A stretch of 11,643 nt of DNA from an uncultured Collinsella sp. (GTDB taxonomy: Bacteria > Actinomycetota > Coriobacteriia > Coriobacteriales > Coriobacteriaceae), in NCBI GenBank assembly GCA_900551195.1, contig URVD01000034.1:1-11643 (forward strand), given 5' to 3'. This document shows, piece after piece, positions 5,735 through 11,643 of the stretch; within the stretch, counting starts at the first letter, position 1; each line of letters begins with the position of its first letter. The position numbers and the translations under genes are program-made. The notes under the pieces were generated by a model, which ran no database searches, was not told where the DNA came from, and worked only from the letters and a program-made list of their open reading frames with translations.

Positions 5735-6732
5735 ATGTCGCGCAAATCCGCCTACAAGCAAGTACTTTCCATCGGCACCGCCGTGGTGCTGGGGTTTGCG
5801 CTGTTTACGGGATCGCTCGACGGGGCGTCCAAGCTGCTCTCGCCGCAAAGCGACGAGCAGGCGGCGGCTCTGGCCGAGAAGCAAAGCGAGAGCCCCAACC
5901 GCACCGACGACGAAGCAGACCTGGTTGCCCGGCTCGAATCGGGAACAGCGAGTTCCTCGGACTCTCAAAATAGCCAAGACTCTGGCGATGGCTCCGATTC
6001 CGCCGCAACCGACACCGGCGACGGCGCTTCAACGGCAACGTTGCCGAGGACAGCTCCACTACCCCCATCGACGAGGTCGAAAACCCCGATCTCGACCGCG
6101 CCCGCGGCGTATATCTCAGCAGCATTCCCGACTACGCCGGCAACCCCTACGTTGCCCTTCGCGCCAACAGCACGCACCCGCTCGGCACGCCGTCATTCAC
6201 ACTCGATGAATACGATCGCGCCACCGAAGAGGGCTGCTTTAAGAAATTCTCCAAGCTCGACAGCCTGGGCCGCACTCGCAAAGCGCTCGCCTGCGTAGGC
6301 CCCGAGTCGCTCGGACAGGGAAAGCGCGGCGATATCTCGCGCATCCACCCCGCCGGATGGCACCAGCAGCGCTACGACTTTATTCCGGGTCAGAGCCTCT
6401 ACAACCGCTGCCACCTTATCGCCTGGTCGCTCTGCGGCGAAAACGCCAACCGCAAAAATCTCCTCACCGGTACGCGCTATCTCAACGAGACGGGTATGCT
6501 GCCTTTCGAGGAGCAGATTCTCGGCTACATCCACGACACGGGCAACCACGTGCTCTACCGTGTCACGCCCATGTACAACGAAGAGGAACTCGTCTGTCGT
6601 GGCGTTCGCCTGGAAGCACAATCAATCGAGGACCACGGCAAGACCCTGTGCTTTCACGTGTACTGCTACAACCTGCAGCCGCATGTGCAGATCGACTACG
6701 CCACCGGCCGCAATCAGGCCTCGGGAGACTAG
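5735..6732 (+). pseudogene. DNA/RNA non-specific endonuclease, secreted or anchored, with a frameshift
   Basis: The ATG at 5735 follows AGGAG and opens a frame with a basic N-terminus, a hydrophobic segment (about residues 9-26) and a Ser/Asp/Ala-rich linker. Near 6029-6031 coding sense passes to another frame, which runs unbroken to the TAG at 6732 and encodes the nuclease domain. Adding one base there restores 332 codons, so a single-base loss or a sequencing error is likely; no slippery heptamer is visible. The nuclease domain resembles streptococcal DNA-entry nuclease and streptodornase proteins of the His-Me finger type. It has NRCHLIAWSLCGENANRKNL with the general-base histidine (about residue 227 after repair), TGTRYLNETGMLPFE, and HDTGNHVLYRVTPMYN. 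The usual NRGH or DRGH is NRCH here. If intact, it would degrade extracellular nucleic acid for nutrients or DNA uptake. As read, the product would be a linker-only fragment. Confidence 0.78.
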
Positions 6733-6796
6733 GGCCGACCGCGCCTCCCGTAACCCAAAAAATGATCCGTTTTCCTCCGTCCCCAAGGGATCAAAT

Positions 6797-6828
6797 AAGG
6801 CCGCCCCGGTTACCCAGGGCGGCCTTTT
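6797..6828 (+). terminator. Bidirectional intrinsic terminator between convergent genes
   Basis: AAGGCCGCCC (6797-6806) and GGGCGGCCTT (6817-6826) form a perfect 10-bp stem with a 10-base loop, followed by TTTT on the plus strand. On the minus strand the stem is followed by a T-rich stretch. It lies between the nuclease stop and the stop of the convergent EF-G-like gene and can serve both. Confidence 0.88.
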
Positions 6829-6861
6829 CGTCAGCACCTACATTGCAGACAAAACTACACG

Positions 6862-8937
6862 CTACTTGGCGCGGCCCTCCTCATAGCGCTCGACCAGCTT
6901 GGCCTGAACGTCATAAGGCACCTGCTCATAGCCCGCGGGCTTCATGGTAAAGTCGCCCGTGCCGCGCGTAATAGAGCGCAGACGCGTCGAATAATCCGTC
7001 AGCTCGGCCAGCGGCGCCTGGGCGATGACCACGGTATCTCCGCGCTCATCGGTCTCCATGCCCGTCACGCGACCACGCGAGGCCGAGATGTCGCCCATCA
7101 CGGCGCCGGCGTAGCTCTCGGGGATAGTCACCGTGATTTCCTCGATGGGCTCCAGCACCACCGGGTCGGCATCGGCGCATGCCTTGCGCAGGCCGATGCG
7201 AGCCGCCGCGCGGAACGCCATCTCGTTGGAGTCGACGCTGTGATACGAGCCGTCGTACACAGCCACACGAATGCCCGTAAGCGAGTAGCCGGCAATAATG
7301 CCGTCCTTCATGGTCTCCTGGACGCCCTTGTCCACGGCGGGAATCAGCGAGCGCGGAATACGGCCGCCTACGACCTCGTCCACAAACTCATAGCCATCGC
7401 TCGTGCCGTCGGGCCCAATGAGTGGCTCAACGCGCAGCCAGCAGTCGCCATACTGACCGGCACCGCCAGTCTGCTTCTTATGACGACCCTGGGCACTTGC
7501 CGTGCGGCGGATGGTCTCGCGATACGGAATACGGATCGGCACGCTCTTGGCAGCGACCTTGGTGCGGTCCTCCAGGCGATTGAGCAGGACCGAAACCTGT
7601 GCCTCGCCCACCGCCGAGATAATGGTCTGGCCGGTCTCCTCGTCGCGGTCGATGCTCATGGTTGGATCGGCCTTGCAGGCCTTCTCGATAAACGTGTAGA
7701 GCTTCTCCTCGTCGCCGCGATTCTCGGCCTCGATGGCGATGCGGTACTGCGAGTTGGGGAACTTAAACGCCGCCGCCTCGACCTTACCGGTAATGGAGAG
7801 CGTATCGCCCGTCTCGGCAGCCAGCTTGGGCGCCACGATGATGTCGCCGGCATAGGCATGGCCAACCTCGGTCATATCGCGGCCGCACATCACATACAGG
7901 TGAGCCAGGCGATCGCTCTTGCGGGTACGCGCGTTGATCAGCTCAAGGCCCGGCTCAAGCGTACCCGTCAGTACTTTGATAAAGCTGATGCGACCCTGCT
8001 GCGGATCGGCCAGCGTCTTAAACACAAACGCCACCGGACGATCATCGTCACTCGAGATCTTAAGCGAATCGCCGTCGATAAGCGGCATCTCGCCGTAGTC
8101 GGTCGGCGCCGGGAAGTACGTGGCGATGTCGTCCATCAGCGAGTTGACGCCCTGCTCCTTAATGCAATCGCCCGCAAAGACCGGCACAAAGATGCGCTCG
8201 GCGATCGCCTTCGACAGCAGGCCTTCAAGCTCCTCCTGCGTCAGCGTCTCCTCGCCTTCCAAGTACTTCATCATCAGTTCGTCGTCAGCCTCGGCCACCA
8301 GCTCGCACAGATGGTCATGGGCTTCCTCGGCCTGGGCACGATACTCCTCGGGAATCTCCGACTCAACGGCCTCGGCGCCGTTGCAGTGGCGCGCCTTCAT
8401 GCGCACCAGGTCGATGATGCCGTCAAAGTCCTCGCCCTCGCCCCAGGGAAGGGTCACGGCGCCCAGGCGCGTACCAAAGCGCTCCTGCAGCAGGTCCATC
8501 GTGGTCGCAAAGCTGGCCTCGGAGCGCGACAGGCGGTTTACAAACACCGCACGCGCCAGACGCAGGTCCTCGGCGGCATACCAGAGTTTAACCGTTGTAG
8601 GCTGCGGGCCGGCCTCGGCGTCGACCACAAACAGAGCCGTCTCGCAGACGCTCATCGCGGCATAGGCGTCGCCGATAAAATCGGGATAGCACGGGGCATC
8701 GAGCACGTTGATGCGCACGCCCTTCCAGTCTATCGGCGCAATGGTCGTCGAGATGGAAAATGCACGCTTGACCTCTTCGGGATCATAGTCGAGCGTGGGC
8801 TTGGTGCCGTCGTAGCCGCCCAGGCGGGCGGTCTTGCCGGAAAGGTGGAGCATGGCCTCGGCGAGTGAAGTCTTGCCCACCCCGCCTTGGCCTACGAGCA
8901 CCACGTTCCTTACGTTACCGGTCTTGGGAGCACCCAT
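6862..8937 (-). CDS. Elongation factor G-like protein (EF-G2 type)
   Basis: A 691-aa translational GTPase-fold protein with the full EF-G layout. The G domain spans about 8-275, domain II about 300-385, domain III about 395-465. Domain IV spans about 470-595 (QTGGAGQYGD at 489-498 and the tip DGSYHSVDSNEMAF at 562-575), and domain V about 600-680. The ATG at 8937 follows AAGGAGG by five bases; a longer open frame to 9189 lacks support. The P-loop GQGGVGKT (16-23) is intact. The other G motifs are altered: G3 is DAPC (80-83) rather than DxPG, G4 is NRLS (134-137) rather than NKxD, and G5 is AGD (255-257) rather than SA. Such EF-G-like paralogues in actinobacteria and others differ from the main FusA, and their role (an alternative translocase, recycling or ribosome protection) is not settled. 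It stands alone as a single-gene unit with a long leader. Tet(M)-type ribosome protection is less likely, given the EF-G-like length and domain IV tip. Confidence 0.92.
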   Translation of the reverse strand: MGAPKTGNVRNVVLVGQGGVGKTSLAEAMLHLSGKTARLGGYDGTKPTLDYDPEEVKRAFSISTTIAPIDWKGVRINVLDAPCYPDFIGDAYAAMSVCETALFVVDAEAGPQPTTVKLWYAAEDLRLARAVFVNRLSRSEASFATTMDLLQERFGTRLGAVTLPWGEGEDFDGIIDLVRMKARHCNGAEAVESEIPEEYRAQAEEAHDHLCELVAEADDELMMKYLEGEETLTQEELEGLLSKAIAERIFVPVFAGDCIKEQGVNSLMDDIATYFPAPTDYGEMPLIDGDSLKISSDDDRPVAFVFKTLADPQQGRISFIKVLTGTLEPGLELINARTRKSDRLAHLYVMCGRDMTEVGHAYAGDIIVAPKLAAETGDTLSITGKVEAAAFKFPNSQYRIAIEAENRGDEEKLYTFIEKACKADPTMSIDRDEETGQTIISAVGEAQVSVLLNRLEDRTKVAAKSVPIRIPYRETIRRTASAQGRHKKQTGGAGQYGDCWLRVEPLIGPDGTSDGYEFVDEVVGGRIPRSLIPAVDKGVQETMKDGIIAGYSLTGIRVAVYDGSYHSVDSNEMAFRAAARIGLRKACADADPVVLEPIEEITVTIPESYAGAVMGDISASRGRVTGMETDERGDTVVIAQAPLAELTDYSTRLRSITRGTGDFTMKPAGYEQVPYDVQAKLVERYEEGRAK

Positions 8938-9176
8938 GATGACCTCCTTGCAGGGCCGCGCGCAATGCGCGACGCCAACGGGGAGAGTTCGCGGTCGGTG
9001 CCATCCCGGGAGCAGCATGGTCGGCAGCCGAGCCGACTCACCCTCCAATGTCCTATGCCACCACCCTACCCTCACGGGCAGCTGTCCATGCATACCTTTC
9101 GGCGCACGCATGAATACAGGCGGCGAGAGGAAGAGACAAGCTTGTGAGGCGATTATTGAACCCCGTCGATGCAAAC
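8938..9176 (-). other. Leader/promoter region of the EF-G-like gene, no gene seen
   Basis: About 240 bp between the ABC-operon terminator and the EF-G-like ATG hold no credible gene on either strand. AAGGAGG (8949-8943) is the ribosome binding site. Just upstream of it a tight inverted repeat, CGCGCA / TGCGCG with a one-base centre (about 8959-8971), may form a hairpin in the mRNA leader. A weak promoter option on the minus strand is TTGTCT spaced 17 bases from TATTCA, around 9110-9142. No known riboswitch was recognised. Confidence 0.45.
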
Positions 9177-9213
9177 AAAAAGCCGCCACAGACCGTAAGA
9201 CCTGCGGCGGCTT
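9177..9213 (-). terminator. Intrinsic terminator of the amino-acid ABC operon
   Basis: On the minus strand AAGCCGCCGCAG pairs with CTGTGGCGGCTT (arms 9202-9213 and 9180-9191; one G-U pair) across a 10-base loop, followed by a run of five T then GTTT. It lies 34 bp after the ATPase stop codon and upstream of the EF-G-like leader, so it ends the ABC transcript. Confidence 0.85.
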
Positions 9214-9246
9214 CGCCTCAATTAATAGTTGAGTAAATACCTGAGC

Positions 9247-10011
9247 CTACCCCTCGATACGGCTCAAGAACTCACGCGTGCGCTGCTCGCGCGGATGGCC
9301 GATAACCTGATCGGCAGACCCCTCCTCGACAATGCGACCGCCGTCCATAAAGACCACGCGGTCGGCAACATCGCGCGCAAATTGCATCGCGTGGGTCACG
9401 ATTACCATCGTCATATTCTGCGCCGCCAGGTCCTTAATGACACGCAGCACCTCGGCCGTCAGCTCGGGATCGAGTGCCGAGGTCGGCTCGTCAAAGAACA
9501 GGATCTCCGGGTCGAGCGCTAGGGCGCGGGCAATGCTCACGCGCTGCTGCTGACCGCCCGAAAGCTCACACGGAACCTTATTCTCGTTGCCCATAAGCCC
9601 CATCTGAGCAATCAATTCATACGCACGAGCTTCCGCCTGCTCGCGCGGGCGCTTAAGCACGCGGATCGGCGCGTCGATGATGTTTTTCATCACGGTATAG
9701 TGCGGGAACAGGTTGTAATTTTGGAACACCAGGCCGAATCGCGAGCGCGCCTGCTTGGGAACATCTCCCTTCGCATAGACCGCGCCCGATCCCACATCCG
9801 TCGCAACCGCAAGGTCGCCAAACGAAAGCGAGCCACCGTCGAGTGTCTCGAGCAGCGTGGCACACCGCAGCAGCGTAGACTTACCGCCGCCCGAAGGTCC
9901 GATAATCGCCACGACCTCACCGCGCTTGACTTCGAGTGAGATATCCTTGAGCACCTCATTGCCGCCAAACGCCTTACGCGCGCTTTCGATTTTCATCACT
10001 GAGTTAGTCAT
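9247..10011 (-). CDS. Polar amino-acid ABC transporter, ATP-binding protein
   Basis: A 254-aa ATPase of the GlnQ/HisP class that powers amino-acid import at the inner face of the membrane. It carries Walker A GPSGGGKST (38-46), Q-loop LVFQNYNLFPHY (94-105), signature LSGGQQQRVSIARAL (150-164), Walker B EILFFDEPTSALDPE (169-183) and the switch histidine H207 in VTHAM. The ATG at 10011 overlaps the permease stop by eight bases, suggesting translational coupling. No strong ribosome binding site of its own is visible, and a second ATG at 9996 is possible. All catalytic motifs are intact. Last gene of the operon, followed by a terminator. Confidence 0.95.
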   Translation of the reverse strand: MTNSVMKIESARKAFGGNEVLKDISLEVKRGEVVAIIGPSGGGKSTLLRCATLLETLDGGSLSFGDLAVATDVGSGAVYAKGDVPKQARSRFGLVFQNYNLFPHYTVMKNIIDAPIRVLKRPREQAEARAYELIAQMGLMGNENKVPCELSGGQQQRVSIARALALDPEILFFDEPTSALDPELTAEVLRVIKDLAAQNMTMVIVTHAMQFARDVADRVVFMDGGRIVEEGSADQVIGHPREQRTREFLSRIEG

Positions 10012-10657
10012 GATAATAGTCCAGCTTCTTTTCGGCAGCGCCCAGCAGTATCTCGACCACAAAGTTAAAGACCCAGTAGATCAACGCCGCAATCGCAAAC
10101 GGCACCATGCTCACTTGCGAGGCAACCAGTGCCTTGGCCGTCGAGAACATCTCGCCCACGCCAATGGCAAATGCCAGCGACGTGTCCTTGACCAGCGTGA
10201 TGATCTCGTTGCCCATCGCCGGCAAAATGCGTTTGGCAACTTGCGGCATCACGATGTACAAAAATGTCTGCAGACGCGAGTAGCCCAGCACCTCGGCGGC
10301 CTCATATTGACCACGCGGAATCGACTGCAGGCCCGAGCGATAGATCTCGGCAAAGTAGCCGGCGTAGTTGATGATGAACGCCACAACGCACGCCGTCCAC
10401 TTGGAATCGGGCGTGAGCGAGATGCCGAACACGTAGTACGGGGCGAAGTAGATGGCAAACATCTGTAGCATGAGCGGCGTGCCGCGCATGACCGAAATAT
10501 AGATGCGCGCGATCCAGCGAAGCGGCGCAATTTTGCTCATGCGCATAAACACCACGGGAATTCCCAGCGGAATCGACCCGAGCAACGTCAGCACAAACAG
10601 CTGCAAGCTGACCAAGAATCCCTGGCCAAGCATCTGCATCATGACCTGAATAGACAA
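10004..10657 (-). CDS. Polar amino-acid ABC transporter, permease (HisM/GlnP type)
   Basis: A membrane permease of about 217 aa with several hydrophobic spans and the cytoplasmic EAA loop (EAAEVLGYSRLQTFLYIVMP, about 119-138) that contacts the ATPase. The N-terminal part, GFLVSLQLFVLTLLGSIPLG, is the usual first span of the family. The start is uncertain. A TTG at 10657 lies six bases after AGAGAG and gives a normal family N-terminus, so it is preferred. The frame is open to a TTG at 10696, and ATGs at 10642 and 10639 are alternatives with weaker sites. Only one permease gene is present, so a homodimer is likely (inferred). It lies between the binding-protein gene and the ATPase gene, whose start it overlaps. 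Confidence 0.9.
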   Translation of the reverse strand: MSIQVMMQMLGQGFLVSLQLFVLTLLGSIPLGIPVVFMRMSKIAPLRWIARIYISVMRGTPLMLQMFAIYFAPYYVFGISLTPDSKWTACVVAFIINYAGYFAEIYRSGLQSIPRGQYEAAEVLGYSRLQTFLYIVMPQVAKRILPAMGNEIITLVKDTSLAFAIGVGEMFSTAKALVASQVSMVPFAIAALIYWVFNFVVEILLGAAEKKLDYYHD

Positions 10658-10702
10658 CCCAAGCTCTCTTTCACAGTAACGGAACAGCGAACCCAATGCT
10701 AA

Positions 10703-10809
10703 AGCGGGTTTTCCAGGTGCCCGAGTTTGCCGTGAAAGAGGAGCGCCGCGTACTAAATGTACGCAAGCGACGGTTTGAACGGCAAAATCGGGTGCCTGGG
10801 AAAGCCGCT
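10703..10809. repeat. Large imperfect palindrome between binding-protein and permease genes
   Basis: Two 31-base arms (10703-10733 and 10779-10809) are complementary at 26 positions. In the 45-base centre a second perfect hairpin, GCGTAC (10748-10753) with GTACGC (10759-10764), has a five-base loop. The right arm reaches into the TAG stop of the binding-protein gene. No U-run follows on the minus strand. In binding-protein operons such structures often protect the upstream message, raising the amount of binding protein relative to the membrane parts. The size and two-tier shape also suit a dispersed palindromic element of the REP/BIME or small MITE type. The pairing is seen; the role is inferred. 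Confidence 0.7.
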
Positions 10810-11643
10810 ATTTGAGCACCCAGTTGTCGAAGGAAAGACCATAGCTTGAATACTTATCGCACAGGTCCTTGACCGTGCCGCCCTCGTAGAGCGCCTTGAG
10901 TGACTCGGTTACAGCATCGGCCGACTTGGTGTCGCCCTTCTTAAAGCCGACGGCGTAGTGCTCGCTGGACAGCGGCTTGTCGAGCTGCGTATAGGCATCG
11001 GGCTTGGCGGCCAGCTGATACTGAGCGATCGAGAGGTCACAGGCAACGGCATCGACCGCACCACTCTCGAGCTGCATAAACGCCGTGTTGTACTCACCGA
11101 TGGTATCGAGCGTGGCAAACGTCGCGGCCAGATCCTTCTGGTCGCCCTCGAGCACATCCTGCGCAGCGGAATCAGTCTGGGTAATCACGGTCTTGCCGGC
11201 AAGATCGTCCCAGCTCTTGATACCCGCGTCCTTCTTGACCACCAACACCTGCTCGTTGAGCATATACGGCTCGGAGAACGTGTAGTCGTCCTCGCGGCCC
11301 TCCATGGTAAAGCCGTTCCAGATGCAGTTGATGGCGCCGGAGTTGAGCAGCGTGTCCTTGGCATCCCAATCGATGGCCTCGTAATCGACATCCCAGCCCT
11401 GCTTATCGGCAACGGCCTTAGCCAGATCGAGGTCAAAACCGGCGTACTCGCCATCGTCGCCCACAAAGCCGTACGGAGGGTAGGACTTGTCAAAGCCCAC
11501 CACGAGCTTCTTGGACTCCGCAGCGCCCTTCACATCCTTGGCCGCGGCAGAGCCAGCAGCGGAGCCCTTGCCGGCACCACCGCCGCAGCCTACCAGGCCG
11601 AGGCCAAGCACCGTGGCAAGCGAACCGGCTAGACCAACAAATT
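10808..11643 (-). CDS. Polar amino-acid ABC transporter, substrate-binding lipoprotein (5' end outside window)
   Basis: A family 3 solute-binding protein that captures an amino acid outside the membrane and hands it to the permease. The frame is open to the window edge, so the start codon lies outside. The visible N-terminus is the end of a lipoprotein signal peptide with lipobox LVGC, followed by a Gly/Ala/Ser-rich flexible spacer. Mature-domain landmarks are VVGFDKSYPPYGFV, YAGFDLDLAKAVA and FTMEGREDDYTFSEPY, whose arginine usually holds the ligand carboxylate. The end is NWVLK at a TAG at 10808. Position 11611, an internal GTG, could be mistaken for a start but would cut the signal peptide. 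First gene of the ABC operon as seen. The ligand cannot be assigned from the sequence. Confidence 0.93.
   Translation of the reverse strand, partial: FVGLAGSLATVLGLGLVGCGGGAGKGSAAGSAAAKDVKGAAESKKLVVGFDKSYPPYGFVGDDGEYAGFDLDLAKAVADKQGWDVDYEAIDWDAKDTLLNSGAINCIWNGFTMEGREDDYTFSEPYMLNEQVLVVKKDAGIKSWDDLAGKTVITQTDSAAQDVLEGDQKDLAATFATLDTIGEYNTAFMQLESGAVDAVACDLSIAQYQLAAKPDAYTQLDKPLSSEHYAVGFKKGDTKSADAVTESLKALYEGGTVKDLCDKYSSYGLSFDNWVLK

Noticed and set aside
7240..8868. A plus-strand open frame of 542 codons
   Set aside because: It is antisense to the EF-G-like gene, with no ribosome binding site noted and no recognisable domain.
8938..9189. N-terminal extension of the EF-G-like gene to 9189
   Set aside because: The extension has no family similarity, runs into the terminator of the upstream operon, and a strong AAGGAGG site supports the ATG at 8937.
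10658..10696. Permease start at the TTG at 10696
   Set aside because: It adds 13 residues unlike the family and lies against the long palindrome. AGAGAG before the TTG at 10657 is the better site, though this is not certain.
11609..11611. Start of the binding-protein gene at the GTG at 11611
   Set aside because: The frame continues to the window edge with signal-peptide-like residues, so this GTG is an internal valine.

Overview
The window looks like a chromosomal segment of a high-GC Gram-positive anaerobe of the Coriobacteriia, most likely a Collinsella-type gut actinobacterium. The base for this is GC-rich coding with long antisense open frames, strong AGGAG-type ribosome binding sites, a fructose-family PTS, a GatZ-family protein, an extra EF-G-like factor and a polar amino-acid ABC operon. 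This placement is a recollection of family distribution, not a search. Both ends cut genes, so this may be a whole short contig. No tRNA, rRNA, CRISPR array, insertion sequence or prophage gene was seen.

Region 1 (1-4190, all minus strand; transcription runs right to left) is a carbohydrate operon: PTS EIIBC of the fructose family, then a GatZ/KbaZ-family protein (tagatose-bisphosphate aldolase 'non-catalytic subunit', or a tagatose-6-phosphate 4-epimerase), then a transaldolase-family enzyme, then the N-terminal half of a split transketolase that breaks off at the left edge. A structured spacer lies between the first two genes. A tandem hairpin with a U-tract lies between the second and third. 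The logic is uptake plus phosphorylation of a ketose or polyol, an epimerase or aldolase-type step, and entry to glycolysis and the non-oxidative pentose-phosphate pathway. The substrate cannot be read from the sequence. No catalytic GatY aldolase, sugar kinase, EIIA or dehydrogenase is visible.

Region 2 (4191-5615) is the control region and a divergent LacI-family regulator (plus strand, GTG start). A 16-bp pseudo-palindrome centred on CG lies just downstream of a plausible -10 box of the PTS promoter, where a LacI-family repressor would be expected to bind. A second, 22-bp palindrome also centred on CG lies further upstream.

Region 3 (5616-6861) holds a secreted or membrane-anchored DNA/RNA non-specific endonuclease whose frame is broken by an apparent one-base loss in its Ser/Asp-rich linker. 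A strong two-way terminator separates it from the convergent next gene.

Region 4 (6862-9246) is a second-type EF-G (EF-G-like, 691 aa) with degenerate G3, G4 and G5 GTPase motifs, preceded by a leader of about 240 bp with no gene.

Region 5 (9247-11643, minus strand) is a polar amino-acid ABC importer in the order substrate-binding lipoprotein, permease, ATPase, ended by an intrinsic terminator. A large imperfect palindrome of about 107 bp sits between the binding-protein and permease genes.

The points most worth a second look are the PTS/GatZ/transaldolase/transketolase pathway with its operator candidates, the chimeric-looking left edge inside transketolase, the frameshifted nuclease, the long palindrome in the ABC operon, and the altered G motifs of the EF-G-like protein.
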